Shown here piece after piece: positions 6,872-9,374 of a stretch of DNA of 9,374 nt. How positions within the stretch are numbered: the first letter of the stretch is position 1; each line of letters starts with the position of its first letter. This DNA comes from Bacteroidota bacterium (GTDB lineage: Bacteria > Bacteroidota > Bacteroidia > Flavobacteriales > Weeksellaceae): assembly GCA_023399675.1 (NCBI GenBank), contig JAEWOM010000133.1, positions 1-9,374 of the forward strand. The letters run 5' to 3'. A model generated the notes under the pieces. It saw only the letters and a list, made by a program, of their open reading frames with translations, did not search any database and had not been told where the DNA came from. The translations under genes and the position numbers were made by a program.

Positions 6872-8299
6872 TTACACTTTTAAATCTGCTTCGAGGCCGA
6901 TAAGATCTGCATATTTATCCAGAACCGGCTGCACTTCATTCTTGATAAATTCCTCTGTCTGAACCGGTGCAAATCCGATGAAATTTTTCGGATCCATTAC
7001 TTCCGCAATCTTAGACTTATCCATTTTCAGTGAGGAATCATTCATAATTCTGGCGATCAGGTCATTTTCCATGCCTTCCATTTTCACCTTCTTTGATGCT
7101 TCCATTGAATGAACACGAATTGTTTCATGGATTTCCTGACGGTCGCCACCGGCTTTAACTTCTTCCATGATGATATATTCCGTCGCCATAAAAGGCAGTT
7201 CTTCCATGATATGCCTGTTTATTCTGTTCTCATAAACCACAATACCGTTCATGATATTGCTCCAGATCAGCAGAATCGCATCCACTGCGAGAAAAGCCTG
7301 CGGAACTGTGAGTCGTTTATTGGCAGAATCATCCAGCGTACGTTCGAACCACTGCGTTGCTGCAACCATAGCTGAGCTCGACGACAGTGACATCACAAAT
7401 TTGGCAAGCGCCCCGATTCTTTCCGAACGCATCGGATTTCGCTTGTAAGCCATTGCAGATGAGCCGATCTGATCTTTTTCAAACGGTTCTTCCACTTCCT
7501 TTAAATTCTGGAGTAATCGAAGATCATTGGTAAATTTATGAGCTGACTGTGCAATATTCGATAACAGGGAAACCACTTTGGCGTCGATTTTCCGGTCATA
7601 AGTCTGACCCGAAACGCCAAATACCTTTTCAAAACCAAAGCGAGAGGATAACTCCTTATCCAACTGTTTTACTTTTGCGTAATCGCCATCGAAAAGTTCA
7701 AGAAAACTTGCTGCCGTCCCGGTTGTTCCTTTTACACCCCGGAACCGCAATGTTTCCAGGAAAAAATCGAGTTCCTCGAGATCGAGTATAATCGACTGCA
7801 GCCATAGCGTAGCCCTTTTCCCGACCGTAGTAAGCTGTGCCGGCTGAAAATGTGTAAAACCGAGTGTTGGAAGATCTTTGTACTGCATGGCAAAATCGGA
7901 AAGTCCTTTCATCACATTTACGAGTTTCTTCCGCAGGATCAGCAGACCGTCCCGAATTTGAATCAAATCGGTATTGTCTCCGACAAAAGCCGAAGTGGCG
8001 CCCAGGTGAATAATTCCTTTAGCAGAGGGCGCTGCATCACCGTACGTATGCACATGTGCCATCACGTCGTGTCTGAATTTTTTCTCGTAATACGCAGCCT
8101 TTTCAAAATCGATATCATCTTTTTTTGCTTTCAGGTCAGCAATCTGTTCATCAGTAATTTCGAGCCCCAAATCTTTCTCGATTTCTGCAAGAGCGATCCA
8201 CAGTTTTCTCCAGGTACTGAATTTGTTCTGGTGCGAAAAATTGAAGAGCATCTCTTCGCTTGAATATCGTTCTTCGAGCGGATTTTTATAAGAATTCAT
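6872..8299 (-). CDS. purB: adenylosuccinate lyase
   Basis: PurB removes fumarate from two substrates: SAICAR to AICAR in de novo purine synthesis, and adenylosuccinate to AMP. It acts as a cytoplasmic homotetramer. The 475-residue product carries the fumarase/aspartase superfamily signature GSSAMAYKRNP at 279-289 (the mobile loop with the catalytic serine), THFQPAQ with the likely general acid H150, and HDVMAHVHTYGD at 77-88, followed by GIIHLGATSAFVGDNTDLI. These last two blocks closely resemble the animal enzyme (RHDVMAHVHTF, GIIHLGATSCYVGDNTDLI) and the length matches the animal type rather than the roughly 430-residue Bacillus or 456-residue E. coli types. All superfamily blocks are intact. 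The ATG at 8299 opens MNSYKNPLEERYSSEEM, the usual family beginning. A TAnnTTTG box lies 28 bases upstream and a strong terminator follows the stop codon, so purB is probably a single-gene transcript, upstream of purL and divergent from ansA. Confidence 0.97.
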   Translation of the reverse strand: MNSYKNPLEERYSSEEMLFNFSHQNKFSTWRKLWIALAEIEKDLGLEITDEQIADLKAKKDDIDFEKAAYYEKKFRHDVMAHVHTYGDAAPSAKGIIHLGATSAFVGDNTDLIQIRDGLLILRKKLVNVMKGLSDFAMQYKDLPTLGFTHFQPAQLTTVGKRATLWLQSIILDLEELDFFLETLRFRGVKGTTGTAASFLELFDGDYAKVKQLDKELSSRFGFEKVFGVSGQTYDRKIDAKVVSLLSNIAQSAHKFTNDLRLLQNLKEVEEPFEKDQIGSSAMAYKRNPMRSERIGALAKFVMSLSSSSAMVAATQWFERTLDDSANKRLTVPQAFLAVDAILLIWSNIMNGIVVYENRINRHIMEELPFMATEYIIMEEVKAGGDRQEIHETIRVHSMEASKKVKMEGMENDLIARIMNDSSLKMDKSKIAEVMDPKNFIGFAPVQTEEFIKNEVQPVLDKYADLIGLEADLKV

Positions 8300-8327
8300 C
8301 GGTTTAACAGTAAATTTACGGTTTCTA

Positions 8328-8335
8328 CAAAATTA
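8328..8335 (-). promoter_or_regulatory. putative purB promoter, -7 box
   Basis: On the minus strand this is TAATTTTG, an exact TAnnTTTG match, ending 28 bases before the purB ATG and predicting a leader of about 20 bases. No TTG is found at the -33 distance. Confidence 0.5.
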
Positions 8336-8422
8336 ATAATTTAGAAGGAGATTTCTGTGCTGATGCAGGCATTTGTGCATAACTAAATACGTGAACCCAA
8401 ACCACTGAGGATAAAAAATTGA

Positions 8423-8430
8423 TAAATTTG
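8423..8430 (+). promoter_or_regulatory. putative ansA promoter, -7 box, five bases from the start codon
   Basis: TAAATTTG is an exact TAnnTTTG match. Only TCATT separates it from the ansA ATG at 8436, so transcription would begin at or very near the A of the ATG. No TTG lies 17-23 bases upstream, so the -33 element is weak or absent. Confidence 0.5.
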
Positions 8431-8435
8431 TCATT

Positions 8436-9374
8436 ATGAACAGAAAAGTGCTTCTTATTTATACGGGCGGTACCATCGGAATGGAGAAAGATTATGCAAC
8501 CGGAAGCCTTGTTCCGTTCAATTTTCAGGACATTTTTCAAAAAATTCCGGAGCTGAAACTGCTCGAATGCGATGTTACCGTGCACCCGTTTGCAAAACCG
8601 CTCGATTCGTCTGATATGGGACCGGATCAGTGGCGGATCATTGCAAATCACATTTCTAAAAACTACGACGCCTACGACGGATTTCTCATTCTGCACGGTA
8701 CCGATACCATGTCATACTCGGCATCTGCACTGAGTTTTATGCTGAAAGGACTGCGGAAACCGGTTATCTTCACAGGTTCACAGTTGCCTGTTGGCGATCT
8801 GCGCACGGATGCGAAAGAAAATCTGCTGACGAGTCTTTACTACGCGAGTCTGTACGAAAATAATGAAGCCGTTATTCAGGAGGTCTGTATTTATTTTGAA
8901 TACAAACTGTTACGCGGAAACCGAACCCTGAAATATTCTGCGGAATATTTTGACGCTTACCAAAGTCCGAATTATCCCATTTTAGGACAGTCGGGAGTTC
9001 ATCTGAATGTAGACAGAGACCAGCTTTACAGATGTCCGGAAGATCAGCAGTTCGAAATTGATCAGCATATTTCCCAGGAAGTATTATTCTGGAGGATTTT
9101 CCCGGGCATGACACTGGAAAATTTCACGGAAATACCAAAGATGAAAGTGCTTATTCTGCAGGTGTTCGGTTCAGGTACGGTTTTCAATTCGGACAAAATG
9201 AAGGAAACACTTGAAAAAATCCGTTCTAACGGAACGGAAATCGTTGTGGTAAGTCAGTGCATTTCCGGTGGCGTCACGTTCGGAAAATACCAAAATTCCA
9301 ATATTTTTAATACGATCGGCGCAGTCTCCGGCAAAGATATGACCGCAGAAAGTGCTATTACCAAAGCCATGCAC
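8436..9374 (+). CDS. ansA: type I L-asparaginase (cytoplasmic), 3' end missing
   Basis: The enzyme hydrolyses asparagine to aspartate and ammonia. The frame is open from ATG 8436 to the window edge, giving 313 residues starting MNRKVLLIYTGGTIGMEKDY; type I enzymes run to about 335-345, so some 25-30 C-terminal residues are missing. The first catalytic threonine is T13 in TGGTIG and the second triad is T89-D90 in HGTDTM, with K166 in RGNRTLK; the substrate-binding SSDM is at 58-61. FTGSQLPVGDLRTDAKENL (112-130) is another type I hallmark. There is no signal peptide, consistent with the low-affinity cytoplasmic type I rather than periplasmic type II. An in-frame TAA at 8412-8414 rules out an upstream ATG start, and the TGGTIG motif rules out a later one. 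It is divergent from purB over 136 bases. The aspartate produced feeds the steps that make both PurB substrates, a plausible but unproven link. Confidence 0.95.
   Translation, partial: MNRKVLLIYTGGTIGMEKDYATGSLVPFNFQDIFQKIPELKLLECDVTVHPFAKPLDSSDMGPDQWRIIANHISKNYDAYDGFLILHGTDTMSYSASALSFMLKGLRKPVIFTGSQLPVGDLRTDAKENLLTSLYYASLYENNEAVIQEVCIYFEYKLLRGNRTLKYSAEYFDAYQSPNYPILGQSGVHLNVDRDQLYRCPEDQQFEIDQHISQEVLFWRIFPGMTLENFTEIPKMKVLILQVFGSGTVFNSDKMKETLEKIRSNGTEIVVVSQCISGGVTFGKYQNSNIFNTIGAVSGKDMTAESAITKAMH

Larger units (their letters stand above)
8300..8435. other. divergent purB/ansA intergenic region
   Basis: These 136 bases separate two divergent genes and hold one -7-like box facing each way (8328-8335 toward purB, 8423-8430 toward ansA), with about 87 bases between them. 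A short imperfect inverted element, ATGCA (8363-8367) and TGCAT (8376-8380), lies in between. No riboswitch-like fold or small gene is convincing here. Confidence 0.5.

Noticed and set aside
7850..8263. 137-codon plus-strand open frame opposite the purB N-terminus
   Set aside because: It is fully antisense to conserved purB coding sequence and has no recognisable domain.
8343..8386. Seven-codon open frame MQAFVHN at 8363-8386 preceded by a Shine-Dalgarno-like AGAAGGAG at 8343-8350
   Set aside because: The spacing from AGAAGGAG to the ATG (12 bases) is long, this group does not generally use Shine-Dalgarno pairing, and the peptide has no leader-peptide character such as repeated regulatory codons followed by an attenuator.
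8325..8696. 123-codon minus-strand open frame opposite the ansA 5' end
   Set aside because: It is antisense to the TGGTIG and SSDM-containing ansA coding region, which is strongly conserved.

Overview
The window looks like an ordinary chromosomal housekeeping segment from a member of Bacteroidota, most likely class Flavobacteriia and close to Chryseobacterium/Kaistella (Weeksellaceae). The inference rests on the style of the proteins (a short primary sigma factor ending [11 protein letters not shown], a 1230-residue one-chain PurL starting MNKRIFVEKK), on several matches to the Bacteroidota -7 promoter box TAnnTTTG just upstream of genes, and on the absence of Shine-Dalgarno sequences at the starts. 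There is no sign of mobile elements, CRISPR, tRNA or rRNA genes, or transferred cargo.

Layout, left to right. (1) Positions 1-679, plus strand: the 3' three quarters of the primary sigma factor gene (rpoD/sigA), cut by the window edge. (2) 714-750: a symmetrical hairpin with A and T tracts that can stop transcription from both sides, between rpoD and the convergent dnaN. (3) 768-1895, minus: dnaN, the DNA polymerase sliding clamp. (4) 1969-2583, minus: a small exported protein of unknown function with four cysteines. (5) 2665-3027, plus: a DgkA-family membrane lipid kinase, divergent from gene 4 and convergent with purL. (6) 3050-6742, minus: purL, formylglycinamidine ribonucleotide synthetase with built-in glutaminase. 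(7) 6872-8299, minus: purB, adenylosuccinate lyase, followed by a clear intrinsic terminator. (8) 8436-9374, plus: a type I asparaginase (ansA), divergent from purB and cut by the right edge.

How the genes relate. purL (step 4 of purine synthesis) and purB (steps 8 and AMP branch) lie in the same direction with purB upstream, but a terminator and a 129-base gap suggest separate transcription. rpoD and dnaN serve transcription and replication; dgkA is probably in lipid recycling; ansA makes aspartate and ammonia, and aspartate is the co-substrate of the steps just before both PurB reactions, so the purB/ansA pairing is metabolically sensible but not proof of co-regulation.

I do not see a previously undescribed multi-gene system here. 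The points most worth a second look are the promoter box sitting only five bases before the ansA ATG (suggesting a leaderless mRNA), the uncharacterised four-cysteine exported protein, and the animal-like motif set of PurB.
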